Positions 17,157 to 26,967 are shown, numbered from the stretch's first letter. The stretch: DNA of 64,000 bases from Escherichia fergusonii ATCC 35469 (GCF_000026225.1 NC_011740.1:1178001-1242000), one strand, 5' to 3'. A program made the numbers and translations. Notes: generated by a model not told the origin, from the sequence alone.

Positions 17157-17795
17157 ATGGCACAAGGCGCAGTGAAAGCAACAGGTAAACGTTCGCAGGC
17201 AGTGAGTGCGAAGAAAAAAGCGATCTTAAGCGCAGCACTGGATACTTTTTCACAATATGGTTTTCACGGCACCAGACTGGAACAGATTGCCGAGCTGGCG
17301 GGAGTGTCGAAAACGAATCTGCTTTATTATTACCCGTCAAAAGAGGCCCTTTATATTGCCGTGTTACGTCAGATCCTTGATATCTGGCTGGCACCGTTAA
17401 AGGCGTTTCATGAGGATTTTGCACCGCTGGCAGCGATTAAAGAATACATCCGCCTGAAACTTGAAGTTTCCCGTGATTATCCTCAGGCATCGCGGCTGTT
17501 CTGTATGGAAATGCTGGCAGGTGCGCCGTTACTGATGGATGAATTAACGGGTGATCTCAAGGCGTTGATTGACGAGAAATCGGCGTTGATCGCGGGGTGG
17601 GTGAATAGCGGCAAACTGGCGCCGATCGATCCGCAACATCTGATCTTTATGATATGGGCATCCACTCAGCATTATGCTGATTTTGCCCCTCAAGTGGAGG
17701 CAGTAACAGGTGCAACCCTGCGTGATGAGATATTTTTTAATCAGACTGTTGAGAATGTGCAGCGGATTATTCTTGAAGGCATTCGGCCTCGTTAG
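17157..17795 (+). CDS. rutR: TetR-family regulator RutR (pyrimidine catabolism), orphan
   Basis: 212 residues from the ATG at 17157, as in K-12. The N-terminal HTH is in ILSAALDTFSQYGFHGTRLEQIAELAGVS-type sequence (about 20-65), and the C-terminal ligand domain binds uracil or thymine in E. coli. RutR represses rutABCDEFG and also affects carAB and purine and pH-related genes. Here the rut catabolic operon, which in K-12 lies between ymdF and rutR, is absent: only about 215 bases separate the two genes. RutR may be kept for its other targets. The ribosome site is AGAGGGGAGA upstream of the ATG. Confidence 0.96.
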   Translation: MAQGAVKATGKRSQAVSAKKKAILSAALDTFSQYGFHGTRLEQIAELAGVSKTNLLYYYPSKEALYIAVLRQILDIWLAPLKAFHEDFAPLAAIKEYIRLKLEVSRDYPQASRLFCMEMLAGAPLLMDELTGDLKALIDEKSALIAGWVNSGKLAPIDPQHLIFMIWASTQHYADFAPQVEAVTGATLRDEIFFNQTVENVQRIILEGIRPR

Positions 17796-17815
17796 GGCTT
17801 AATCATAAATTACAG

Positions 17816-17842
17816 AAAGCAGGCATATGTCTGCTTTTTTTA
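17816..17842 (+). terminator. Rho-independent terminator after rutR
   Basis: AAAGCAG at 17816-17822 pairs with CTGCTTT at 17831-17837 and a T-run follows. It lies about 20 bases after the rutR stop. Confidence 0.85.
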
Positions 17843-18880
17843 TATCCTCGAAAAGTTACAAGTTGCAGCCCGGTATATTTTACTTAGTGAAAGAGATGAA
17901 CTTTTAAAGCGTCGATTATTAAAATTTTAATAATGCCATCATATTAACGCTTAATTTTTAATAATTTTAGATATTGGCGCTTTTTGTATCTGGGTGATAA
18001 TTTAAATTTAACTGATAATGTGAGTGATTAATTTCATTATTATTGTAATTCAGTCTGATGATGTTGAAAAAACAAGCGATACTGGCTAATAAACAAACAA
18101 ATTCATTCGGTGATTAATGCTTTATTTTGATTTATATCAAGAATTACAATTTTCATTGATTAAGATTAAGTGACTAAGCATTGTGTAGTTATCGTTTATA
18201 ATATGTCACATATGCAATATATTTTAGTGATATGTTCTGATTTGTTTATGTCTGCCAACATAAAAAGCCATACAAAATCAACATAAAAGAAAAATGCTTA
18301 TGTAATCAATGGCTTCACATTGCAGAAAGTTAAAAATAAAATGTTGGGTCAAAGGATTTATCAGGCTGTCATATTCTCCGTTTGAAGTTACCCGATCACT
18401 CTTTGTAGTGAAGAAGCTGTTTATTAAACATTGTAAGTCATATTTTAACCATGACGGGGCTTTTATTGCACGACTGAAGGTTAAAATATCACCACAGCAT
18501 GCTCATGTAACTCAGCGGTAATTTACCAGGAAAGTATTACCCCTTCCTCTCCTGCCAAACATGGATCGTTTAATTCAAATAAATATCTAACGGGACCGGC
18601 TCTTAATTGCATAGCCAGAGCCTGACTGTTTGTACCCTATATCTCATTTCGTTAAAAACACGAAAGGCGGTAGCGTGGGCGTTATTCAGGTTAACAATCG
18701 TATATGGGAACAATTAATGATGTTTAATGTCACATGGGTTACAATTTAGATCATTGAATAAGAGAATAAACGACTAAATAGTTCGAATTGCAGTCGCAGT
18801 ACCTGCAACTTGAAGTGTGTGGGATATAAAAATTATCTTCTTAATATAGTTTCCAGCATATCATTTAGAACTCATCATTT
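17843..18880. other. AT-rich stretch of about 1 kb with no supported gene
   Basis: This stretch is visibly richer in A and T than its neighbours, with many short homopolymer runs, and has no long reading frame with a ribosome site. One frame at 18309-18521 (70 codons) has no family likeness and no ribosome site. In K-12 putA would be next to rutR, but no putA remnant was recognised. Because the c-di-GMP/glucan synthase cassette begins at 18881 with an unusually long upstream region, the promoter and any silencing (H-NS type) sites probably lie here (inference). Confidence 0.55.
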
Positions 18881-21229
18881 ATGTATAGTATTTCCGAAAA
18901 AGTTAACTCCAGTTTCAAATTCGCAATTACTGTCGCCATTGCTGTTTATATTTTGCTGAGTCTTTTTACTGCCTTTGACTTTCACAAAAAAATTGCAGAA
19001 AGTTCTTCAAAGAATCACCAGGAATTATTACGGAACAATTTACGCAATTATTTTTCAAAAGTAGAAAAAGAAGCTGATGCGCTAAAAGATGCACTTTATC
19101 TGTTACAGGATGAAGAAGAGATCAAACGTGCATTAATTCATCGTATGGCAAAAATAGAGGGCATAAATCTGGTTGGCCTGATGATGAATAATGGTAAATA
19201 TTATAGCTTCATTCGCACGCCCGGTGGTGAAATAAAACTACAGGCGAAATTTGTCCCTGGCAGACCACTCACTGGCGCCGATGGTGAAGTAATTGATGAG
19301 AACTTTAACCCTCTATCTCGTCCGTGGAATGACATTCCTCCAGGTGCGGTTAGCAAATGGGCATCATGGTACGATTGTTATGGTATGCCCGGTAAAAAAT
19401 GCTTTACATTCTCTTTGTCTCCTTCAGAAAATGAAAAAAACAATTTTGCAATCAAACTTATTCATTTGGATCTGGATGAGAAATATTTGACGAATTTTTT
19501 AAATGCTCAGGGGAAACCAGGCGATATTATCTTTTTAGAAAATAATGGACGAATTATCGGCGGGAATGAGGAATCAACGCTACATCTTATCGTTAAAGAT
19601 ACTAATGGTGAATACAGAACCAGTAATGATACTGATGAGTATTTTGAGAAAGTCATTATATTACCTAAACTTCCTGATGTTAAATTTCACTATTTCTATT
19701 CGCTTAACAGTAAGTTATCCTATCTGAATAAAAGTTTTGTCTTAATGTTTATGAGTGGAATTGTCTGCTTCTTTCTGCTCTGGTACATCATCATTGTAAT
19801 TACCCGAAAAATTAGTGGTGAGTCAGGTAAACTGGTGCGTAATCTGGAACATTTAGGCAATTCAGTCTACAAGGAAGATAAAGTAGATATTTCAACCGAA
19901 GATAGCCGAGAAATTGTTGAACTTAAGAAAATTATCAATACCATTGGTGAGAAATATAAAGAAAGAATTGAACGTATGTTAAATTTGGTTTCCTACGAAC
20001 AGGGGACTAGTTTTTATATCAATACAGCGGTTATTGAAACCAATAACAAAGATTATGTTGCAGCAGGAATGATTTGTCTTTACGGGCTTGAGTTTGCTGA
20101 AGCCATTTATGGTAGCGAGAAATACAATGCTATTATTAGTGAATTAAAGTCGAAAATCTCTGCAAAATATTCATCTCACTGTGATATTATTAAAATATCA
20201 AACGACAGATATTTATTGCTTTGCTATACAGATTGTGAAGAATTTATTTCTAACTTCTCGGTTCTTAATCTCCCGGAAAATATATTTTGCCTGCGGAATA
20301 TTTATGTGCATAAAACAGCACTTTGTGAAACCTTTTCCGGGAAAGATGTGTCTATATATGAAGGTAAATTAAAATTAGCGATGACAGCTATGCGCGAAAA
20401 TAAACAATCTGAATTTCTGTATTATGATGATATTAAACTTCACGAATTAGATCAAAAGGTATGGGTGGCAAGCAATATAAAACATGCAATCAGCCGTGGT
20501 GAATTTTATCTGGTGTATCAGCCGATCGTTAATATCGACAGCAACGAAGTCGTGGGAGCGGAAGCGCTGTGCCGGTGGAACTCAGCTGAGTATGGTTTTA
20601 TCTCCCCGGCTGTATTTGTGTCTATCGCTGAAGATATTGGACTGATTAAAGAGCTAGGTGATTATATACTTGAGAATGCTATTCGCGAATTCAGCCAGTT
20701 CAGTAATGAGTATGTGATTAGTGATGAGTTTTTATTGCATATTAATGTTTCTCCCTGGCAGTTAAATGACTTCGATTTTCATCATCGTGTTTTGCAGTTG
20801 ATTAAAGATTTCAATATTAATGCCGGACAAATTTGTCTTGAGATCACTGAATCAGCAGTAAAAGAGATTAATGACAGCTTTTATAACAATATTATTGTGT
20901 TAAAAGGTAACGGTATCAAAATTGCGCTGGACGATTTTGGTAGTGGGCTTGCTGACTTGAAGAAACTCTACAAAGTTAAACCCGACAGTATCAAAATCGA
21001 CTCCGAGTTTACTTCCGGGGTATTTGATGAAACCAACCGGATAGTATGGTTTATTTCCAGTTTTGCCCGAGAAGAAAATCTACCCGTTATCGCTGAAGGT
21101 GTGGAAACAGAACATCAGGCAAAAGAATTACAAAAATTGGGCTTCTCACAGGTACAAGGATACCTGTATCAAAAGCCGTTACCATTCTCTGAATGGCATA
21201 TCGATAGCAAACCACAGAAAAGAAGTTAA
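18881..21229 (+). CDS. Membrane c-di-GMP phosphodiesterase: periplasmic sensor, degenerate GGDEF, EAL
   Basis: 782 residues. TM1 is at about 14-35, a periplasmic sensory domain with a Cys pair (WYDCYGMPGKKC) at about 40-280, and TM2 at about 285-307. A linker and a GGDEF-like region without a GGDEF motif (about 370-510) follow, then an EAL domain (about 525-770). The EAL domain keeps the metal and catalytic residues: E561 in AEALCRW, N in HINVSP, E in EITES, DD in LDDFGSG, K and D in SIKID, and E in IAEGVET. It should therefore hydrolyse c-di-GMP to pGpG at the inner membrane. The next gene, a diguanylate cyclase, starts four bases after its stop. No K-12 orthologue was recognised. Confidence 0.9.
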   Translation: MYSISEKVNSSFKFAITVAIAVYILLSLFTAFDFHKKIAESSSKNHQELLRNNLRNYFSKVEKEADALKDALYLLQDEEEIKRALIHRMAKIEGINLVGLMMNNGKYYSFIRTPGGEIKLQAKFVPGRPLTGADGEVIDENFNPLSRPWNDIPPGAVSKWASWYDCYGMPGKKCFTFSLSPSENEKNNFAIKLIHLDLDEKYLTNFLNAQGKPGDIIFLENNGRIIGGNEESTLHLIVKDTNGEYRTSNDTDEYFEKVIILPKLPDVKFHYFYSLNSKLSYLNKSFVLMFMSGIVCFFLLWYIIIVITRKISGESGKLVRNLEHLGNSVYKEDKVDISTEDSREIVELKKIINTIGEKYKERIERMLNLVSYEQGTSFYINTAVIETNNKDYVAAGMICLYGLEFAEAIYGSEKYNAIISELKSKISAKYSSHCDIIKISNDRYLLLCYTDCEEFISNFSVLNLPENIFCLRNIYVHKTALCETFSGKDVSIYEGKLKLAMTAMRENKQSEFLYYDDIKLHELDQKVWVASNIKHAISRGEFYLVYQPIVNIDSNEVVGAEALCRWNSAEYGFISPAVFVSIAEDIGLIKELGDYILENAIREFSQFSNEYVISDEFLLHINVSPWQLNDFDFHHRVLQLIKDFNINAGQICLEITESAVKEINDSFYNNIIVLKGNGIKIALDDFGSGLADLKKLYKVKPDSIKIDSEFTSGVFDETNRIVWFISSFAREENLPVIAEGVETEHQAKELQKLGFSQVQGYLYQKPLPFSEWHIDSKPQKRS

Positions 21230-21233
21230 GACA

Positions 21234-22574
21234 ATGTTTAAGTATAAGAATAAAGCAGCAGGTATTAGTGTGCTATGTTTTGTTTTTATATCAGCGATAA
21301 CATGTACGCTATATACTGAAAATGTTAAGAGTAAAATAAACGCCGTAAAAACGGCTATTGTGGATAATGGTCTTTCTGTTGCCAATGTGTCAGAATATCG
21401 GCGTGCTGTCGCGACGAACTTATTAGATAAAATTAATTCTAACCCAGAAGATTTTTTGAACCACATTCGGCAAAGTTATGCAGAGCAACCTGCTCCTGGC
21501 TATTTGTATGATATAGGTCCATTTTTTATTAATAATGATCATTGTATCAATATTACCATGAAAGGTGGTGATTATTGCAAAGAAATAATGACTGCTTTCA
21601 AAGTTAATAATCACCACCAGATTGGTATTATTAAATTTTCTGGAAAAGGATATGCCTATTATCAACACCCGGTGGGTTACAGAATGTCATTAATATTCGT
21701 TGTTGATCCTGAACGTTATCTTTCGCTGATGAAATTACAGACAGAAAAAAGACAGGATTTATTTATCTCATTATATGATATCAACGATAATGAGAAACGA
21801 ATAGCGGGAGACGATTTCTTAATTAGCGACTCTATTTTCCCCATGTCTGCCTCTACACGTGCCTTATCGTATGTTCCTGACATGATGTTTATTGTGGCCT
21901 ACAAAAAAAGTAAATATTTCGCCATCTGTTTTATTTTGATTGCAATCTCAGCCGTGATTACATGGTTGATTTATCATTATCATGTCAAATTATTAAGCAA
22001 AATTCTCTATCGCGGACAACTTGAAAAAGAGGCAATTTTATCAAATCAATTTCATGAGATTAGAGGTGAAAATATATTTTTCTCACCAAGCGAAATTAAT
22101 ATGATCCGCGATATTTATGATTTTGGTGCCTATGACAGCCTCACTCGTGCTTCTGTGCGTCGTATTTTCGATAGTGATATTAACGACTTGAGTGAAAATT
22201 TCGGCTTTTTATGTTTGTTTGATGTGGATAAATTTAAAGTCATCAATGATAAATTTGGTCATTTGTTTGGTGATGAAGTGCTGATTAAACTGGTAGGTCT
22301 GATTAAAGAACAATTACCATGTGATAAAGGCGATGTTTATCGTTTTGGTGGCGATGAGTTTGCAATTATCTACCGCGATAATGATTTAAACGCCTTGCTA
22401 CACATGCTTAGTCATATTGTCAGATTCAGGATGGGGGGCTTGAATTGTAGTTGCAGTATTGGCATCGCCAGTACTGAGGAGTGTGGCAACAATATTGAAC
22501 GACTGAAAGTGATGGCAGATGAACGGTTATACAAAAGTAAGAAGAACGGCAGGGCACAGATTACCTGGCAATAA
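21234..22574 (+). CDS. Membrane diguanylate cyclase (GGDEF domain)
   Basis: 446 residues from the ATG at 21234, four bases after the EAL gene; a longer frame inside that gene was not used. TM1 is at about 7-27, a periplasmic domain with a Cys pair (DHCINITMKGGDYC) at about 30-225, and TM2 at about 228-247. The GGDEF domain spans about 285-446 with YDSLTR at its start, the metal-binding Asp in FDVDKFKVIND, and an intact GGDEF at 372-376. It should make c-di-GMP from two GTP. The position of the inhibitory RxxD site before the GGDEF reads DKGD, so product inhibition is probably weak or absent. It very likely feeds the PilZ domain of the adjacent BcsA-like synthase (inference). Confidence 0.92.
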   Translation: MFKYKNKAAGISVLCFVFISAITCTLYTENVKSKINAVKTAIVDNGLSVANVSEYRRAVATNLLDKINSNPEDFLNHIRQSYAEQPAPGYLYDIGPFFINNDHCINITMKGGDYCKEIMTAFKVNNHHQIGIIKFSGKGYAYYQHPVGYRMSLIFVVDPERYLSLMKLQTEKRQDLFISLYDINDNEKRIAGDDFLISDSIFPMSASTRALSYVPDMMFIVAYKKSKYFAICFILIAISAVITWLIYHYHVKLLSKILYRGQLEKEAILSNQFHEIRGENIFFSPSEINMIRDIYDFGAYDSLTRASVRRIFDSDINDLSENFGFLCLFDVDKFKVINDKFGHLFGDEVLIKLVGLIKEQLPCDKGDVYRFGGDEFAIIYRDNDLNALLHMLSHIVRFRMGGLNCSCSIGIASTEECGNNIERLKVMADERLYKSKKNGRAQITWQ

Positions 22575-22642
22575 TCTGTAAAAATGATGCCGAAATTGTT
22601 TCAAATCCGAAAGGAAGTCATTTAAATCCAGGGCTAATTGAT

Positions 22643-24748
22643 GTGAGTATAAAATATAAACCACATTATCATAAATTACTTCTGCTGGTTATTATAACGC
22701 TTTGTATAATCTTCATCTCGCTGATTGAGCAACCACTTACTCTTTATCAACAGACGTTTTTTTCTGCCATTATTTGTCTTGCGGTCCTGCTGATCAATTT
22801 TGGCAAAGGAAGATTTATTACGCTTTTCTTGATGGGTATCGGTATTTTGATCTCATCACGTTATATTTTCTGGCGGATTTCAACCACCTTAATATGGGAT
22901 AAATATCCCGATATTTTCTTCTCGTTAACGCTACTGATTGCCGAGATCTATGCTTGGGCCGTGTTACTGCTGGGTTATTTTCAGGTTTGTTTCCCGCTTA
23001 ACCGTGAGAGCTTGCCATTGCCAGCAGATCCAACACACTGGCCATCGGTGGATATTTTTATTCCAACCTATAATGAGCCGTTGTCAGTGGTGCAAAACAC
23101 TGTTTATGGTGCATTAGCGATGAACTGGCCAGAAGATAAAATCACCATCTGGTTATTAGATGACGGAGGTAGAGACGCGTTTCGCCGTTTTGCCGAGGAA
23201 ACAGGAATTCGTTATGTAGCCAGAAGCACTCATGAACACGCGAAAGCAGGAAATATTAATCATGCGTTGAAGCTGGCGAAGAGTGAATTTGTCGCTATTT
23301 TTGATTGCGACCATATTCCTTCGGTATCTTTTTTGCAGCGAACAATGGGCTGGTTTTTAGCCGATGAAAAACTGGCGATGATGCAAACGCCACACCATTT
23401 TTTCTCTCCTGATCCTTTTGAAAGAAATTTAGGGAAATTTAGACAGAAACCTAATGAAGGTCATCTGTTTTATGGCTTGATTCAAAATGGTACTGATACG
23501 TGGAATGCCTCGTTCTTCTGTGGCTCTTGCGCGGTTATCCGTCGTAAACCGTTGGATGAAATTGGTGGGATTGCCGTCGAAACGGTGACAGAAGATGCGC
23601 ATACATCTCTGCGTTTGCATCGTCTTGGCTACAGTTCAGCGTATTTGCGCTATCCATTAGCTGCTGGTCTTGCAACTGAAACATTATCGGCACATATCGG
23701 GCAACGCATACGTTGGGCGCGCGGCATGATCCAAATTTTACGTATCGACAACCCGTTGTTGGGAAAAGGCCTGCAACTATCTCAGCGTCTGTGTTATCTC
23801 AGCAGTATGATGCATTTTTTGTCAGGCGTACCACGACTAATTTTTCTTTGTGCACCACTGTGCCCCATTTTTTTCTCCGTAGGGCTTATCGATGCTACTG
23901 TCACCGATATTATGTCCTATGTTTTGCCGTATCTGTTTATTGTGGTATTAATTAATTCACGGATTCAGGGTAAGTACCGCCATTCATTCTGGAATGAAAT
24001 TTATGAGATGGTGCTGGCCTGGTATATTACGCTACCGACACTGGTGGCACTAATTGCCCCGGCGAAAGGGCGTTTTAATGTCACTGCCAAAGGTGGATTG
24101 ATCGCCAATAAATATGTGGACTGGCAGATCTCATACCCATACGTTATTTTTGCTATTTTGAATCTATGTGGTCTGATAGCAGGCATAATTCAGGTTAGTG
24201 AGTTAAATGGTGAAGCGGCACTGTTAAACACAATATGTTTAATGTGGCTGGTATATAACACTATTATTATTGGCGCAACGCTGGCAGTTTCTATTGAGCA
24301 AAAGCAAGTGCGTGTTTCGCCTCGTATTGAGGTCGCGTTTAGTGGTCACTTGTTGCTGACGAATGGCACACGACACACTTGTTCGGTAATCGATTTTTCT
24401 GAGGGAGGATTAGGTATCACGCTTCATAGCAGGCTGGGTAATCGGAATATCGAAAAAAATAAACCAATGACTTTATATTTACATACTGGTGATGAGGAGT
24501 GCGCGATCCCTGTTGAAATTGTTCACGCGTTTAAAAATAAAATTGGTTTGAAAATATTGCCTATGACGCATAAAGAACATATCGATTATGTACGGGCAAC
24601 TTTTTCGCGTGATAATCTCTGGAGTGACTGGCATAATAGCCTTCCTCGCGACAAGATTTTAAAAAGCTTTTTGACTATTTGTTGGGTTTCTCTAAAAGGT
24701 TATTACCAGTTCTTATTATTTTTAATTTCTCCGATGAAGAAGAAATGA
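22643..24748 (+). CDS. BcsA-like family 2 glycosyltransferase with PilZ domain (cellulose synthase type)
   Basis: 701 residues, against 872 for E. coli BcsA, mostly through shorter ends. The GTG at 22643 is the best start but its ribosome site is weak. The catalytic set is complete: LDDGGR, DCD at 221-223, TED at 316-318 and QRIRW at 354-358, flanked by about eight membrane spans. The C-terminal PilZ domain has RxxxR at 557-561 and DFSEGG from 584, so c-di-GMP should open the gate. The product is probably a beta-1,4-glucan made at the inner membrane from UDP-glucose, because the core is very like BcsA, but the sugar is not proven. It is followed by a BcsB-like gene; no bcsC, bcsZ or bcsG is present. 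Confidence 0.92.
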   Translation: MSIKYKPHYHKLLLLVIITLCIIFISLIEQPLTLYQQTFFSAIICLAVLLINFGKGRFITLFLMGIGILISSRYIFWRISTTLIWDKYPDIFFSLTLLIAEIYAWAVLLLGYFQVCFPLNRESLPLPADPTHWPSVDIFIPTYNEPLSVVQNTVYGALAMNWPEDKITIWLLDDGGRDAFRRFAEETGIRYVARSTHEHAKAGNINHALKLAKSEFVAIFDCDHIPSVSFLQRTMGWFLADEKLAMMQTPHHFFSPDPFERNLGKFRQKPNEGHLFYGLIQNGTDTWNASFFCGSCAVIRRKPLDEIGGIAVETVTEDAHTSLRLHRLGYSSAYLRYPLAAGLATETLSAHIGQRIRWARGMIQILRIDNPLLGKGLQLSQRLCYLSSMMHFLSGVPRLIFLCAPLCPIFFSVGLIDATVTDIMSYVLPYLFIVVLINSRIQGKYRHSFWNEIYEMVLAWYITLPTLVALIAPAKGRFNVTAKGGLIANKYVDWQISYPYVIFAILNLCGLIAGIIQVSELNGEAALLNTICLMWLVYNTIIIGATLAVSIEQKQVRVSPRIEVAFSGHLLLTNGTRHTCSVIDFSEGGLGITLHSRLGNRNIEKNKPMTLYLHTGDEECAIPVEIVHAFKNKIGLKILPMTHKEHIDYVRATFSRDNLWSDWHNSLPRDKILKSFLTICWVSLKGYYQFLLFLISPMKKK

Positions 24749-24812
24749 CTATTTAATTTTTTCTGTGTTCATAAAGTCTCTTCACTGTAATTAGTTTTTA
24801 AGATTTCTGATA

Positions 24813-26960
24813 ATGCTAAGAAAACTTTTTTGCATCTATGCACTGGCAATGGGAATAACGTTACTGCCAGTGGCAGCTGCTACACCGTCAACAACGAGTA
24901 GTTCTTCAACTCAGGATGAAATTTCACGCGAGGTAAAACTCTCCTTTGCGCAAATCTCGCCTTTGGGAAAAATGAAGCTCAATGGGGTAAATCCGCATGG
25001 CACCATTGAGTTCGGAATGCGTAGTGACGAGGTAGCAACAAAAGCGTTGCTTAACCTTGAATATACGCCATCGCCTTCACTATTGCCTGTTCAGTCGCAA
25101 CTCAAAATCTATCTCAATGATGAGTTGATGGATGTATTGCCGATTACATCGGAGCAACTGGGGAAAAAATCGCATGCCAGGGTAACGCTTAACCCACTGT
25201 ATATGAAAGACTTCAACCGTGTGCGAGTGGAGTTCGTTGGCCATTATCGACAAGCTTGTGAGAACCTGACCAACAGTAGCCTGTGGGTGGACGTTTCAGG
25301 GAATAGTGGGCTGGAGCTTCGTTGGCAAAAAATTCCCCTACAGAACGACTTAGCTTTTTTCCCGATACCGTTTTTCGATTCCCATGATGAGGGACCCACA
25401 ATTATACCGATGGTATTTGCCGGATCACCTGCCAGCGAACAGCAGCAGGCTGCCGCTATTGTTGCCTCATGGTTTGGCTCACGCTCCGCCTGGCGTGGGC
25501 AACAATTTCCTGTACATTACAATCAGCTGCCATCCAGTAATGCTATCGTTTTTGCCACTAACGATAATCGCCCGGACTTTCTCAACAATTACCCGGCAGT
25601 AGATGCACCGGTGGTCGGGATGATGACGCATCCTGCTTATCCGCAACATAAATTATTGCTGATCCTGGGGCGTGATGATCAGGATCTACTGATGGCGGCG
25701 AAGGGGATTGCTCAGGGCAATATATTATTCCGTGGCGAAAGGGTGGTCGTTAAAGATGTCAAACAGCTGGCAGCACGAAAGCCATACGATGCGCCAAATT
25801 GGGTACGTACTGATCGTCCAATTACGTTTGCCGAGCTGAAAACCTGGGAAGGGCAGTTACAGTCCAGTGGCGTGGATTCTGCGGCAATTGATGTGGCACT
25901 GAATTTACCGCCAGATCTCTTTTTATTGCGCAACAGTGGTATCGATATGCACCTTAAATATCGGTACACCGCTCCGCCGGTGGTCGATGGTGCGCAGATG
26001 GATATCAGCCTGAACAACCAGTTTCTGCAATCCGTACCCTTGAACGACCATGCGCAACGTCAGGTGTTGCGTTTACCGCTTTTACAAGAATTACTTGATG
26101 ATCATCCTGAAGTACCCGTATCTGCGCTAAAACCAGGGGAAACTAATCGTCTGCGTTTTAACTTCGAGTTTAAAAATGCGTTGCCAGAACGGGCAGATAA
26201 GCGCTGTATGAATTATCGGATGATTGAGAATCATGCGGTAATTGCTGATGACTCGACGATCGATTTCTCTAAGTACCATCACTTTTTGGCAATGCCAGAT
26301 TTACGGGTGTTTGCACACACGGGGTTTCCGTTCAGCCGGATGGCGGATCTCTCAGAAACGCTCGTTCTGATGCCAAAAGCGCCAGACGAAGCGCCGGTGT
26401 CCACGCTGTTAAATACGGTTGCGTTAATCGGAGCACACACCGGGTTTCCTGCTATCAATCTCACGGTAACGGATGATAGTCGTGCTATTGAACGCAGAGA
26501 TGCGGATATTTTGCTTATTGGCGCACTTCCGGAGAATCTGAAAGACGCTAACAATATTGCACTTAAACAAACTCAGACAACGCTTAGCTCCTCCGCTGCG
26601 ATGGCATTGGTGATAGGATTTGAGTCCCCGTGGCACGAAAAGCGCAGTGTAGTGGCGTTACTGGCAGAGAATGCTCAGGATTATCAGTTGCTTAATAATG
26701 CTCTGAATGACAGCACAAAACGCGCCGGGATATCTGGTTCGTTGGCGATTATTCGTGATTCAGGCGTTGAAAGTCTGCGGTCGGGCGATATTTACTATGT
26801 TGGTCATTTGCCATGGTATGAGCGGCTGCAGTATACCCTGGCGAATCATCCTGTTTTACTGGCGGTGATGGCTGCGAGTAGTGTGATGCTACTGGCATGG
26901 GTGTTGTGGCGAATACTGCGCATTATCAGCCGTCGCCGTTTGAATCCGGGGCAGGAGTAA
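24813..26960 (+). CDS. BcsB-like periplasmic co-catalytic subunit of cellulose synthase
   Basis: 715 residues (E. coli BcsB has 779). A signal peptide (cleavage near VAAA/T) is followed by two repeats of a carbohydrate-binding-like and a flavodoxin-like domain, as in BcsB. The repeats are marked by MKLNGVNPHGTIEFGMRSDE and by the later IDVALNLPPDLFLLRNSG. A single C-terminal membrane anchor is at about 682-702, followed by a basic tail. BcsB caps the BcsA channel on the periplasmic side and is needed for activity. It is 64 bases after the BcsA-like gene. A hairpin follows, so the cassette ends here. No outer-membrane exporter is encoded next to it. Confidence 0.9.
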   Translation: MLRKLFCIYALAMGITLLPVAAATPSTTSSSSTQDEISREVKLSFAQISPLGKMKLNGVNPHGTIEFGMRSDEVATKALLNLEYTPSPSLLPVQSQLKIYLNDELMDVLPITSEQLGKKSHARVTLNPLYMKDFNRVRVEFVGHYRQACENLTNSSLWVDVSGNSGLELRWQKIPLQNDLAFFPIPFFDSHDEGPTIIPMVFAGSPASEQQQAAAIVASWFGSRSAWRGQQFPVHYNQLPSSNAIVFATNDNRPDFLNNYPAVDAPVVGMMTHPAYPQHKLLLILGRDDQDLLMAAKGIAQGNILFRGERVVVKDVKQLAARKPYDAPNWVRTDRPITFAELKTWEGQLQSSGVDSAAIDVALNLPPDLFLLRNSGIDMHLKYRYTAPPVVDGAQMDISLNNQFLQSVPLNDHAQRQVLRLPLLQELLDDHPEVPVSALKPGETNRLRFNFEFKNALPERADKRCMNYRMIENHAVIADDSTIDFSKYHHFLAMPDLRVFAHTGFPFSRMADLSETLVLMPKAPDEAPVSTLLNTVALIGAHTGFPAINLTVTDDSRAIERRDADILLIGALPENLKDANNIALKQTQTTLSSSAAMALVIGFESPWHEKRSVVALLAENAQDYQLLNNALNDSTKRAGISGSLAIIRDSGVESLRSGDIYYVGHLPWYERLQYTLANHPVLLAVMAASSVMLLAWVLWRILRIISRRRLNPGQE

Positions 26961-26967
26961 TAAAAGA

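Noticed and set aside
18309..18521. 70-codon frame in the AT-rich gap before the EAL gene
   Set aside because: No ribosome site, no family, and composition typical of random AT-rich sequence. Kept as an open possibility only.
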